A stretch of 64,000 nt of DNA from Panopea generosa. Taxonomy: Eukaryota > Mollusca > Bivalvia > Adapedonta > Hiatellidae. The DNA is taken from assembly GCA_029582155.1 (NCBI GenBank), contig CM055897.1, positions 89,716,836-89,780,835 on the forward strand, given 5' to 3'. How positions within the stretch are numbered: the first letter of the stretch is position 1; every line of letters starts with the position of its first letter. The translations under genes and the position numbers were made by a program. Below the pieces are notes generated by a model. That model saw only the letters and a list, made by a program, of their open reading frames with translations. It was not told where the DNA came from and ran no database searches. Of this stretch, positions 49,890 to 61,927 are shown in pieces.

Positions 49890-50545
49890 GCAAGTCCTTA
49901 TCTTAGTAACCATTACATGTATTGACTTGAAACTTTACACAAAGACTTCCAGTCATCAGCCCTACTACAATAACTAAGTTCGATAACTCTTGCATGAATA
50001 TAATGCAAATTATATAAGTTTTGTGTGCAATACCTGTACCATCAAGTTCATATCTCACCAACCACTCAATGTGTATGATTGGATTTTTACACAAGCCTTC
50101 CAAATCATCAACCCTACTACAATATTTAAGTTAGATAACTCTTGCGTGAATATAATGCACACTATTGCCTTTGTTTGACTAACATATTCTGGTTCAAGTT
50201 TTGCGTGCAAGTACCATCAATTCCATATCTTACCAACCACTCAACGTTTTTATTGAAACTTTACACAAGCCCTTCTCCGTCATCAACCCTACTACAATAG
50301 CTAAGTAAGATAACTCTTGCATGAAAATGATACAGAGTATTGCCCTTCTTTGGCGTAGAATTTTTGGTTAAAGTTTTGCGTGCAAGTACCGTCAAGTCCA
50401 TATCACACCAACGAATCCGTGTATTTGATCGAAACTTTACATATTGCTTTGTAGCGATAAAACCAACTAATTTAATCAAGTGGGATAACTCTTGCCAGAT
50501 GTTTTTGCAAATTAGGCCTTTGTACGATACATTTAAATGTTGACA
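49890..50545. repeat. degenerate tandem repeat, unit about 155-175 bp, four copies
   Basis: 'aactttacacaagcc', 'atcaaccctactacaata', 'gataactcttgcatgaa', 'agttttgcgtgcaagtacc' and 'aagt.catatctcaccaac' recur in the same order at about 49930, 50086, 50258 and 50433. The 60-70 codon frames on both strands are by-products. Confidence 0.85.
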
Positions 50546-52215
50546 CTCGATATTGGTTTACTAAAAAGCTAATATCCTTCGTTTTTATGAGGCTATCATA
50601 AAGTTACAAATGTTATCAAAAACAATGACTTTAATGGTTTATATCAATTTAGTAACTATCGTAAAGAGTGATAACCATTGACAATACCATTCCTAAAGCT
50701 GTAAGAGTTATCCTTCTGTAATCACTGGTCCACGACTAATACGTTATAAGTATGCCCTAGATTTGATTCGAATTATGTGACTAAGTAATCAACAAAGAGT
50801 TTATTTTGGGTAAAAGCGCTGTTTTGCTGGAAATAATCAATTTGCTTTAAAATCATAATCAAAAGAGAATTTTTTTTTTTTGTGAAACTATGGTATATTT
50901 TGGTTTTCAGAACTGAACTAAGCTTGCACATTCAAAGACAATGATATCAAAATGATGTTTCAGTCATTTCGTGTTATTTAAAAAACTATTCATACTCATA
51001 TACCGTCCCTGCAGACAGCCTTTGTCCAAGAAAGAGATGATCTGAAACAAACTGAAGCGCTGTTTTTTTTATTTCAATTTACGTAATTTGATAATTGCTA
51101 TATATGCATGAAACAGGTCAACCCTTATCACAAGATATACAAAAGAAACGAGTCAAAGAATTCATTGCATTTAATGCTATATATTAATAACATCAATTTT
51201 TGTTTTAAACCTAAATATTTCTAATATAGCTTATGTATATATAGACTCATTGTAAAGCTCGGCTAAATTATACATTAGCAATAACTGATTATCTGTCACA
51301 TAACATAAGTTTTGTAATTACAGCCTCGACATATGTTCCATTTATTTTAACTCAATGATGCATATGGTCTTTCGAATTATTTACCTTCAAATGATTTTAA
51401 AGAAGATATTTAAATGTTGAATATTGAAACGGTATCAAAATATCACCGAATTGATAACGGGGATGGTAATGATATTTTCGGAGAAATTCCAATTTGAAAA
51501 AAGTGCGGTATTTTTCGTTAATCGAGTTGAGCAGATTGTAATTAATGTAGAAAATATAGATTGCTGTAACCCTAGATGTCTGTTCTGCGTTCGTGATTTT
51601 ATTTTTAAACAAACATGACAGTAACATTACAACATAGTAGACGGTTAATATTTAAAAAAAAACACATCAACTATCTCTTTCTGCCGTAAAGTTTTGACCT
51701 ACCGGTATGACGTTCATTTGTACTTCGGTAATGGATGACATACAGTTAGATGAATATCTAATATCTTGCCAGGTATGGTATTGTTTTACATTTGCATTGA
51801 TAGATCTATATATTCTATATATTCACCGCAATCAAACCGCTCAGGGAACTCACTTAATATTTGTTTTCATAAATCTTTCCAAAGATAAGTACATAACACA
51901 CAGCTTATTTACATAAACCCAAAGAGAAGTTTAATGCATAAACCGGGATTATGCTGAATAACTCACTTTACTTTATACGTGCTATAAAACGGTACATGTA
52001 TTGATAAGAAGCGTCCTACTTGAGAATGAACCAAAATGCATATTTATGAAATCCCTAGAGGTAACCTTAACGTGGTGTTTCATATTTCGGCTTTGATGAT
52101 CTTTCAGTCGCATTGTTGGAGGATTTAAAGACACGTGAGTGTTTGTTAAAAAAGCTAGAAATGTGCCTGTCGACAAGAATGCCCCTGCTGGATATGTTGT
52201 CTTGTAGCAATGCCA
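50546..52215. other. AT-rich DNA, no gene seen
   Basis: No supported gene. A pair of mutually antisense frames (51397-51627 minus, 51424-51618 plus) has no motif. Confidence 0.4.
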
Positions 52216-52269
52216 TTTGACCTATGAGTTTCTACTACCGACAGTAGTACTTCTACCGAGTTGCAGTGG

Positions 52270-52560
52270 TACTATGCCTTAAAATATAGCGGAGCATCAA
52301 TAAAAATATAGCGGTGCATCGTTAAAAAATAGCGGTGGACCGATAAAAAATAGCGGTGCACCGGTATTATATAGCGGTGCACCGGAATATTACGATGTAT
52401 CAATATATTATAACGGTGGAGCACCACTTTTAACGGTGCACAGATATATTTAAACGGTGCAACGGTATATTATATCGGTACAACGTTAAAACAAAACTAT
52501 CTGTGCACCGATATAATAACGGTTCACCGGTACCGGTTCTTTTGACCGTGATTGTACACA
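52270..52560. repeat. cluster of GGTGCACC-type palindromes
   Basis: About a dozen copies of a short module around 'atagcggtgcaccggta' recur every 20-30 bases, separated by AT-rich spacers. The core CGGTGCACCG is a perfect palindrome. The cluster ends with 'caccggtaccggttctttt' + 'gaccgtgattgtacac', and this terminal phrase is repeated at 53152-53191. Confidence 0.8.
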
Positions 52561-52691
52561 CCATGGAGAGATTTTATGATACTATACAGCAGGGTTACTT
52601 ATAACATTGGTAAGCCAAGATACATTTATTATTGTGTTTTGGTTTGGAACATCTGTAACTGGAAATGTGCTGCATAACACTCATTCTAATA

Positions 52692-52990
52692 TCAAATAAG
52701 GGCTAGGATTTTCATGTAAAAATAAATTCACATAGCATCTTTTTAAAGAACTCTTCTCATAGCAGAAATGTATCCCCACATAAAAATGAAAAAAAAAGCT
52801 GGTATGTTGACCAGCTTGATTTTTTAAAGACAGTGTAGTGACACCCATAAGATTTTTTTTTAAAAAAAAAAGTCCCCAAAAGCTCAAAAATATTAAAATT
52901 CTATACAAGTAACTTTTTTACACCAGTAATGTTTTATTGCAGTATATGCTATGCAGCAAGAAATCATAGTCTCTATGAACCATTTTAAAA
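52692..52990 (-). repeat. dispersed repeat, second copy of 35812-36145
   Basis: It is the reverse complement of the family described at 35812. It lies between the two GGTGCACC-containing modules, so it may be internal to a larger element bounded by them. Confidence 0.62.
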
Positions 52991-53144
52991 ATACATGTAT
53001 TTCAAACCAAATAGCATAGGATATTTTATTCAGTGAAAGAATCTTGCTACCGTGACAAAAAGGAAAACAGCTGTGAAATAAGACATTAAGGCTTATTTGT
53101 AAAATGAAACAGCGTATTAAATAAAAAATATATGTCCACCGTCA

Positions 53145-53192
53145 TAATAGCGGTGCACCGGTACCGGTTCTTTTGACCCTGATCGTACACTA
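53145..53192. repeat. second copy of the terminal palindrome module
   Basis: 'tagcggtgcaccggtaccgg' followed by 'ttcttttgaccctgatcg' + 'tacac' matches the end of the cluster at 52515-52560 with two substitutions, in the same orientation. Confidence 0.8.
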
Positions 53193-53329
53193 TAGTTTGC
53201 ACATTGTATACACTAATACATGATAGCTAGATTGACCATAATCAAACGAGTAAAGTTAAGTAGGTCAGACAAAACATGTAAGTGAAATAATTAAGAGAGA
53301 GATGATAATAAAAGCAGTAGGATTTCATA

Positions 53330-53835
53330 CATATATTCCCTAACATGTTTGGTTAGAATCAGTTGAGACGTTTATAAGGAGTAGTGCTGGCAATATGCAC
53401 AATTAAAGACATCAAATGGCCATAACAACCCCCTCAATCCTAAAAACTATTAAACCAGAACCAAAGACAATTTTCAAAACTTGACTTCATATTGAAACTT
53501 CCTAACAGGTTTGTCCTAAATCAGTTTCAAAGTTTAGGAAGTGTAGCGCTGACAAACGTTGCCATATTTTACTGAAAGAGTCACAACTCCGCTAGATTGC
53601 GAAGGCCCTAAATGCGACGGCAACATTCGCAATTAGACGTCATAATGTACTCCCTGGTAAGCTTGGATAAGTTTAGGAGAAGTAGAGTTGGCGATAAAAT
53701 GTGGCATACGTCCATAGTTATCATCGAGTGTAATTAAAGGACCATAACTTTTCTATGAACCGAAACACGACGACATGAAGCACAAACAGATTTCAAACTG
53801 ATACTCCCTGACAAATTTGGTCAAGATCGGTGAAT
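53330..53835. repeat. degenerate tandem repeat, unit about 165 bp
   Basis: Phrases 'ttccctaacatgtttggtt', 'atcagtt', 'aaggagtagtgctggcaa' and 'ggccataac' recur at about 53335, 53500, 53650 and 53800. The copies are strongly diverged and non-coding. Confidence 0.65.
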
Positions 53836-54033
53836 ATTATTTATTTATAAAATAACTATTGTATTTTATATGGACAGCAAATATTTGCTTGAAAAGGGTG
53901 TTTACGTATATTATAATATGGTATTTAAACACTTTATAAATATGATTCAAAACAACTACTTATTCTTACTCTCACTGTCAATTTTTGGATATTTATTAGC
54001 AATCTGCAAATTTTGATTTTACTTCAACGTTAA

Positions 54034-57000
54034 ATGAGTATTAAAGTATGTACTTTTAATGTAAAAGGTATACGTGATTCATCAAAAAGAATACAATTAT
54101 TTTACTGGCTTAAATTAAATAAATACTCTATTTGCTTACTACAGGAACTACATTGCCAAGAACAAACTTATGATATTAGGAGAAAGGAATGGGGTGGGGA
54201 TATATTTTTAAGTGGAATAGTAGTAATAGTATTGGTGTGGGCATCCTTGTTAATCCTTATTTTATGTATTTAGTCCAAGAATATAATAACTTAGAAGTTA
54301 ACTCGAAGGCAGAACGCAATCATTAAAAATAATAATTAATGAAAAAGAATATATATTTTCAAATATCTATGCACCAAATAATTCAACATATAATTTAACT
54401 TTCTAACAAATATTGAAGATTCCGTTAATTTAAATGATAGTGAAACCATGATAGTAGGAGGGGACCTTAATACTGTAATAAATATTGAGTTAGATAAAAA
54501 AAAAACATGGCAATGTTGATAATAATAAAAAAAAAAACAGGGGAAAAATAAACAATATGATACAAAATAATGATATAAATGACATATGGAGAATATTAAA
54601 TCCAAGCACTAAACACTATACCTGGCATTCAAACAACAAACCAACAATATTCTGTAGACTTGATCATTTTTTAGTGTCAAATAATTTAGTAAATGCAATA
54701 ACAGTTTGTAAAATTACAACAGGTTTTTGTTCGGACCATTCTCCCGTATATTTTAATCTTATTATTGACAAACAACCACGTGGGCCAGGATATTCTAAAC
54801 TCAACAATAGTGTTATATTAGATAAAGAATATCAGGATAAAGTCAAACAAGCTATAAAAGAAGTAGCAGAAATAAATAAAGAATCTAATCCAAATACATT
54901 ATGGCAACTCAGTAATAAAAGGTACTATTAGGAATGGGTCTATTAAATACACGTCAAATAAAAAAAAAAGAATACATTAAAAAATGAAATAAAATTAAAA
55001 AATGAAATCGATAATTTAGAAAAAGAATTAACTGAACATCCAAATAATAAAAACAATCACAGATAACATAAGTGAAAAAAAATCGGAGTTAAATCAAATT
55101 ATTGAAACACAAACGAATGGAATTATATTAAGAGCAAAAGCAGAATGGGTGGAAGGAGCCAAAAGAAATACAAAATACTTTAGTAATTTGGAGAAAAAAA
55201 GATCTGGGAGTAAAACTATTAATAGACTTATTAAAATTGATAGAGAAATAACACAATCTGGATACATTTTAAAGGAAACAAAAGGATATTATGAAAAGTT
55301 ATACAGTAAAGTAGAAACAATGATAACTGATAATGAAGATTATTTAACAAACATTAGAGAAACTATATTAAATGAAGAGCAAAAACAATCATGTGAAGGT
55401 ATTTTAAATGAATAAGAATGTGCACTTGCTTTAAAACAAATGAATAATGGAAAATCTCCAGGATCTGATGGACTTACAACAGAATTCTATAAGATATTTT
55501 GGAACACGCTCAAGACATTATATATTAACTCTATAAACTATTCTTTTGCAAATGGAAATTTAACATAAATGCAAAAACAAGGTGTAATATCTCTTCTTCC
55601 CAAGAAAGATAAAGAACTAACGTCTTTAAATAACTGGAGACCAATAAGTTTATTGAATATTGATTTTAAAATTACAACCAAAGCTATTGCAAAAAGAATT
55701 AAGAAAGTTTTATCTACACTTCTTAATGATAGTCAAACTGGTTTTTTAAAAGGACGGTACATAGGGGAAAATTTATAAATAACGAAAATAAACATGGCTT
55801 AATCTTTTTTGCTGATTTCGAAAAAGCCTTTGAAAGCATTGATCACGGTTTTATTTAAAAAACTCTTAAATATTTTAACTTCGGTGACTCTTTTATTAAT
55901 AGGATCAAACTATTTTATAACGATGTTAAAAGTTGTGTAGTTAATAACGGACACATGTCAGATGTTTTCAAAGTAGAAAGAGGTGTAAGACAAGGATGCC
56001 CATTATCGCCTTATTTGTTTATATTAACTATCGAATTATTATATAAATCGGTACAAAGGGATAAAAACATTAAAGATATTACTATTTACAATAGAGAAAT
56101 AAAAAAAACACAGCATTCGCAGATGATGCAACATTTATGATGGATGGATAAAAAAAAAACTTGTTCAACCTTAATAAAGAAAATCGATAATTTTAGTAAA
56201 ATATCTGGGCTTAAGCTTATTAAAAAAATCGATAATTTTACGATCGGGTTCCTTAAAAACTTCAAATGAAACTCCTAGTACAGAAAAAAAAAATTATATG
56301 GACATCTGAGAGTGCAGCTACTCTTGGAGTTGTCTTTACAAATGATAAACAAAAGTATCATGATTTAAATCTTCCCTCAAAATTAAGGAATTTTGCCACT
56401 GTCTTAATAAATGGAGAAAACATAAATTGTCTATGATTTGTAAAATTGCAGTGATTAAAACTTTCGCATTTCCAAAACCTATATATTATTTAACTGTTTT
56501 AGAAAATCCATCTACAGAACATTAAAATATTATAAATTAAAGCATGTTTGACTTTCTATGGGATAACAAACCAGACAAAATAAGTAGAAAAACAATTATA
56601 CAAAATAACGAAAATGGGGGCTTAAAAATGATAGATCTGAATATTTTTATGAAGTTAATTAAAGTAAAATTAACAGGACCATTAATATTTTAAAGTAATA
56701 TTAATAAAAATGACTTAAATAATGCAACTCAAATAGACTCAACATTTTTATCAGAAATTGTACAATCATGGTCAAGTATTAATTTTAAAGAAAATGTTGA
56801 ATATATAAACAAACAAATACTATGGCATAATTCAAACATAACAAATTATAATAAAACATTCTTCTACAAACCTTGGTTCGACAAAGGAATTAAATATGTT
56901 GAACAAACCTTGACAATAGACAAAAAGTATTTTATACTTTTAAGAATATCAATTCGGTACACAAATTAAAAAATTCGGATTTTCTAAAATATTATACTCT

Positions 57001-57078
57001 TATTCAAAGTATATCAAATTCATGGAAGTCTAAACTTAAGAATGGAAATATACCAAACAATAATACACAAAATAACTT
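54034..57078 (+). mobile_element. L1/Tx1-like LINE ORF2, 3'-truncated and decayed
   Basis: An APE-type endonuclease begins at ATG 54034 (VCTFNVKGIRD, CLLQELHC), continuing in shifted frames as FSNIYAPNNSTYN, MIVGGDLNTVINI (catalytic GDxN), DIWRILNP..YTWHSNN, FCRLDHFLVS and FCSDHSPVYFN (SDH). Then come PRGPGYSKLNNS, KSPGSDGLTTEFYK, NWRPISLLNIDFKITTKAIA, FLKGRYIGENL, IFFADFEKAFESI (motif A), VRQGCPLSPYLFILTIELL and TAFADDATFM (motif C near 56113-56140). After RT come MFDFLWDNKPDKISRKTI and NNENGGLKMIDLNIFMKL, as in L1/Tx1-group proteins. It stops abruptly about 57078, before the usual C-terminus. There are numerous stops and shifts, with A-runs probably the cause of several. ORF1 was not recognised upstream. 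Known role: target-primed reverse transcription. This copy cannot encode it. Confidence 0.88.
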
Positions 57079-57203
57079 AAGGTATTACATGTACAACAAC
57101 TCGTTAATTTCCGTATAATTTCGACAAATTCGTAAACCATGCGGATAATCTTTAATTCCCGATTTTCCGGTAGAGTTGTCGTTCGTAAAATGTAAACAAA
57201 TAG

Positions 57204-57663
57204 GCGGCAAAACGTGATTTCCGCCGTCGGTTTCATAAGAAATGTGTAAAAGCTACCGTTAGAAATGAAAAACGTATCTCAAATACAGTATCAATCGAAC
57301 ACAACTACCCTAGTTATCACATATATCCAGGTGTTTCGTGTGATGATCAAACATGTCCGCTTTTAAATAATATTAAACTTGGAAAAAATGTTAAACGCTC
57401 TGGTTGGAACGTTGGCAGACAAGTTGTGGAATTTGATGTTTTACTGTCAAGGTTGAGGTTCTGCAAATGGTGTGGAATAGGTCCAATTCCACTTACATAC
57501 GACAATCTTGTTGAAGAGATGCAGAAGGGGTTGGGGGGATATTTGTATGTGGCCTGTCAAAATGTTGATTGTGGTGAAATTAACATAGTGCCATACGGTA
57601 AAAATCACAAAGAAAAGAAAACAGGAATGTCGTGTTTTGTTGAGAATACAAAACTAGGTACCG
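57204..57663 (+). CDS. exon of a Mutator-like transposase-domain gene (5' part)
   Basis: The frame is open from just after a TAG at 57201 to the donor ACCG|GTAAGT at 57663 (phase 1), about 153 codons. It begins AAKRDFRRRFHKKCVKAT, then YPSYHIYPGVSCDDQTCPLL, GWNVGRQVVEFDVLLSRLRF (from 57399), C-K-W-C-G-I-G-P-I-P-L, EEMQKGLGGYLYVACQN, DCGEIN.VPYGKNHK and MSCFVENTKLGT. This is the N-terminal part of the Mutator-like transposase domain known from many bivalve and other invertebrate proteins, with Cys pairs (CKWC, C..DC) suggesting zinc binding. Splicing after T-(G..) fits the family's ..TKLGTAM. No ATG precedes the conserved part in frame, so an upstream exon (note AG at 57202-57203) or a lost start is needed. 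The next exon was not found within the window. It may be a transposon copy or a domesticated gene. Confidence 0.7.
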
Positions 57664-58789
57664 GTAAGTATTTAAAAAAAATGTTCTTATATAACTTAAT
57701 ATTCATTTAACTAGACAAGAAAGCAAATAATTAAATATCAAACAAATGTCCCGCTACTGCAATATTAATGAAATGAACTAAATGCATTCATCTTCCGGTT
57801 TCAGTTCATAACTCAGGTTACTGGGTATTTTTTTAACTGTGTGACTATGAACATGTGCCGTTGAGGATCGGATGTCATTCCAATTTAAAACTTCCTATTT
57901 ATAGTTTAAAAGATAAAAACATCCCGAGTTTGGGCCAGTGTGGTACATATATGGCCAAAAACGTGCACCTCTGCACAAGTATGTCCATTTGTAACCCACT
58001 ACATGTCTTTGGTAACTGTGGTGAGCTGTGGTTACTTGCTATATATCTTTGGTAACTTGTGGTAACTAACTGTTTATCAATTTCTCTTACAGGCATTTTG
58101 TCCATTTGTAACCCACTATATGCCTTTGGTAACTAGGGTTACTTAATATATATTTTTGGTAACTACAAGATTATTTGGTATCCTGTCCTTAATAAGCACA
58201 GGACATTATTACATAATCTTATGTTATATTGCCCTTCATTACCACAAGATTGTGATTTATGGCTCTCTGCAGCTGCACTGCCCTGGGGCAAATATTTGTG
58301 ATTTATGACTGTTTGGATCAATAATTTAAATAACCAATCAAAATTAAACTTTTGATGGCACAGATACATGTGGGCTAAATGCTTTTAAAATCAAGCATAG
58401 TTTTCTGAGGATTTTATAAGTGAGTTCAGAAAAAAATAATCAGACATTTCTGGTTTTTAACATCATTAAGGAATTTCTTCTATAGTTCCTTACTTTCATT
58501 GTGGACAAAACTGGTTAAGTATATATCTACTTCTTGTGTTACTTAATTCTTATTTAAAGGAGAGTATTATCTGTGTTTAAAGTGGTGGATTTAGTTACCT
58601 ACATGTCAACAGGTATTAAATTATAATATTTTTAAAGATATTTTTGTTATTGTGATCTCCATATAATTTTGTTGTGCTGTACAGCTTAACAGAAGCACAA
58701 CACAAAACACTGTACAGGTAGACGAGAGAAAATAGATAATACAATTGATTTGTTCATTCATCTTTTTTATATTTCAATAGATGGATGCT
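57664..58789. other. possible intron of the Mutator-like gene; small two-copy repeat
   Basis: Two copies of a 65-75-bp module ('tgtccatttgtaacccacta', 'tctttggtaact') lie at about 57982-58055 and 58100-58163. No matching next exon was recognised. Confidence 0.4.
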
Positions 58790-59924
58790 TTTAAATAATT
58801 GAATAATTTCACACTAACATCACACACAACATCATCAACAGCAGCAGGATCATTTACATTCACACTAGCATCACATACATCATCATTAGCAGCAGCAGCA
58901 GCAGCAGCAACATCACCACTCACACTAACATCGCACATAGCATCATCATCAGCAGCAGCAACATAACCATTCACACTAACGTCGCACACTACATCATCAT
59001 TAGCAGCAACATAACCATACACTAACGGCACACACTACATCATCATTTGCAGCAACATAACCAATCACACTATCGTCGCACCCTACATCATCATTAGCAG
59101 CAACATAACCATTCACACTAACGTCACAAACTACATCATCATTAGCAGCAACATAACCATTCACACTAACGTCGCACACTACATCATCATTGGCAGCAAC
59201 TTAACCATTCACACTAACGGCACACACTACATCATCATCAGCAGCAACATAACCATTCACACTAACATCACACACTACATCATCATTAACAACAGTTGAA
59301 CACCACCATTCACACTATTATCATTCATCATCAGCAGCAGCAGCAGCAAAACCACTTTCCACAATAACACTACCTACAACAGCATCACCATTCACACTAA
59401 TGTCACACACATCATTATCAGCAGCAGCAGCAGCAGCAGCAGCAGCAATATCACTATTCACACTTACATCACACATATCATTATCAGCAGCAGCAACATA
59501 ACCATTCACACTAACGTCACACACATCATCATCAGCAGCAGCAGCAATATCACTATTCATACTAACATCACACATATCATCATTATCAGCAGCAGCAACA
59601 TAACCATTTACACTAACGTCACACACATCATCAGCAGCAGCAATATCACTATTCATACCAACATCACACATATCATCATTATCAGCAGCAGCAACATAAC
59701 GATTCACACTAACGTCACACACTACATCATCATTAGCAGCAGTAAACACCACCACTCACACTAATATCACACTCATCATCATCAGCAGCAGCAAAATCAC
59801 TTTCCACAATGACACCACCTATAACAGCATCCCCATTCACACTAACGTCACACACATCATCAGCAGCAGCAATATCACTATTTACACTAACAGCTCACAC
59901 ATTAGCATCATCATCAGCAGCAGC
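58790..59924. repeat. CAN-rich minisatellite, left part
   Basis: Units of about 50-65 bp: 'cattcacactaacgtcacac', 'acatcatcatcagcagcagc', 'aacataac'. The AGC runs vary in length. On the minus strand the triplet-based units leave long frames open (58774-59031; 144 codons at 59321-59755) reading repeats like DVCDVSVNGYVAAADND. Length variation in whole triplets maintains the frame. The composition is purely repeat-derived and no start, splice or domain context supports a gene. Confidence 0.9.
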
Positions 59925-60136
59925 AAGGATTTGTATAGAAGGAAAGGAAACTTGCACCTCCTGACTAAATATTGATGAAAGGCACAAAAGGATTCATAGT
60001 TTGCCAATTAATCATTACTAATTCACAGGCAACTGATTTCTTGTACATAAACAACTTATTTCTTGTACATATACTGTAAGTTGTAGGTAATCTTAGATGT
60101 TTAAACATGTTTCGATTACGTAAAATGATCTTGAAT

Positions 60137-61662
60137 TAAAGGTATTGAGCGGCCGGTATTTGAACCTGTAAAATCCGGTCCAATTCCAAAACGGCCATGG
60201 AGAATCCGGCCCCAAAATTATCCGGCCCCTGGAGAATCCGGCCCCATTTAGCATGGTCCATCCGGCCCCACTTTTCTTTTCTTTTTTAGCAATATAAGGG
60301 TTGTTTATCATAAACAATACATACATAATATGTATATGCTTACATCAAAATATTAATGAAATACACATAAACACGGTAAACCTGATAATTTGTGTCGCAC
60401 ATCAACAAGTCAACAGTTTTTTCATACATCACAATTATTGAAACTGTGGAAATGTAACATTAGAAATCAATTTGCTTTTGATTTTGTAAGATATTATAAA
60501 TATGCACCATATTCAACATACTATAGATGATGGTAGACCAATACTTTTTTAATTATGCATGTGTAAATAAACCGTAAATAAAGAATAGTTGTATTAATCT
60601 ACACTTATAATGAATACAGTAATCTATTTACCTTTGAGAAAAACACGCATCATTCTTACATAAATCTACATTTTCAACACGAGACATTGCATACAAAATT
60701 TAAATACCGTGTATACATAAAATCTCTAAATTGTACACCTTTGAAATACTCGTATCAAATATAATTTGCACTTCAACCATTTATAAAATATCTTTCAAAA
60801 ATATTGACTCATTTAAAGGTTTGCATCAATACATGCCATTTTACAAACCAATTCCTCAAGATGACACACTCAATAGATATTAACAGGATACAGTGGGGGC
60901 ATTATATACAATTACAATACAATTGTATTGAATGAATGCAAAATCCTTTATGACGTAGCTATTCACTAAAATTAACTGCATACTAGTCTATCGTGTTACA
61001 GTTTCCTGAAGAATATATAGATATATTTTAAACTTGTTTAAGTTCTTACAACTTAGACAAATCACGCTCGAAGTCTTCCTGGGTAGAGCCAGTACAAAGC
61101 ATATGCGGAAAAAGTGTCTTGCTCATGGACACCACACATAGCCGTAGCGGAGGATTGAACACACGACCCTCCGATCATGGGTTCCATGCTCTACCACTGG
61201 ACCACGCGCTCCACATGTTACTTTGTTACTTTTAATATAGTTTTTGTATTTTTGTTTTTTCTTGTATATATCTTTTTAAAAGTATCGTCTTGAGAGATAG
61301 AACGAGGGAGAGAGATGTATATAATTATATTCATTGTTTATGATTATATTAATTAACTAATTATTAAATTGAATTATAAATCATACATGTTTAATTCCTA
61401 AAAATAGTTACTTTTCATTAATAGTCATTGATTATTGTATGCATTATATAATTCGAGTTCTGCATTAATAATATGTGCGTTTCAAATTATCTAATAAATT
61501 TCCAATATTTTATTGGAAATACCAAATAATAAATGATATTATTTTTAAAATTAATGTGGGGCCGGATTTTCCAAGGACGTTTCATCCAGGGGCCGGATTA
61601 ATTACAGGGCTGGATTTACATGAGGCCGGATATTCCATAACTCCCGGTATTGAGGTTTGAAG
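60137..61662. mobile_element. nested segment bounded by clustered ATCCGGCCCC motifs
   Basis: The left 60150-60275 holds five or so copies of 'aatccggcccc'-type motifs. The right 61558-61650 holds the same motifs inverted ('ggggccggat'). The outermost edges read 'ggtattgagcggccggta' on the left and 'cccggtattgaggttt' on the right. Such iterated sub-terminal motifs are typical transposase-binding sites of DNA transposons. The interior is AT-rich, has no significant frame and contains a SINE. Family unknown. Confidence 0.5.
61062..61214 (-). mobile_element. tRNA-derived SINE, family 2
   Basis: On the minus strand: 'gtggagcgcgtggtccagtg' head with A box, B box 'gtcgtgtgttcaatcc', core 'tgtccatgagcaagacactt', then 'tactggctctacccagga'. 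It is the closest relative of the copy at 11861. Confidence 0.75.
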
Positions 61663-61927
61663 GAAAATTTATCGTAAATTGTCGTTATTTTAGTTGCAGT
61701 ATACAATTTCTTTAATCACAAGTACTTCAACAATTTTAAACACAAATTTATGGGAATGGTATTGTTTTGATTACAATTTCATTCTGCAATGTAAGAATTT
61801 TGATTTGTATTCCTGATATGAATGGAAGTTAAGATAACTGAAAACGAGATATTGCGAGATTTTGTGCGAATACGTAAGCGGTCACAAAATCTCAATCAGT
61901 TGCCTTTCCTTCTCTATATAATTCCTT

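Larger units (their letters stand above)
59925..61927. mobile_element. 2.0-kb element with ~30-bp imperfect terminal inverted repeats
   Basis: The left end AAGGATTTGTATAGAAGGAA (59925) and the right end read in reverse, AAGGAATTATATAGAGAAGG (61927), match over about 30 bases with small gaps. The element sits inside the CAN-rich minisatellite, which resumes straight after it. Both flanks read gcagcagc, compatible with an 8-bp target duplication, but the repeat context makes that unprovable. Near the right end 61856-61893 is a hairpin with perfect 11-bp arms (GAGATTTTGTG / CACAAAATCTC). No transposase frame was seen, so it is non-autonomous. Another element and a SINE lie within it. Confidence 0.6.
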
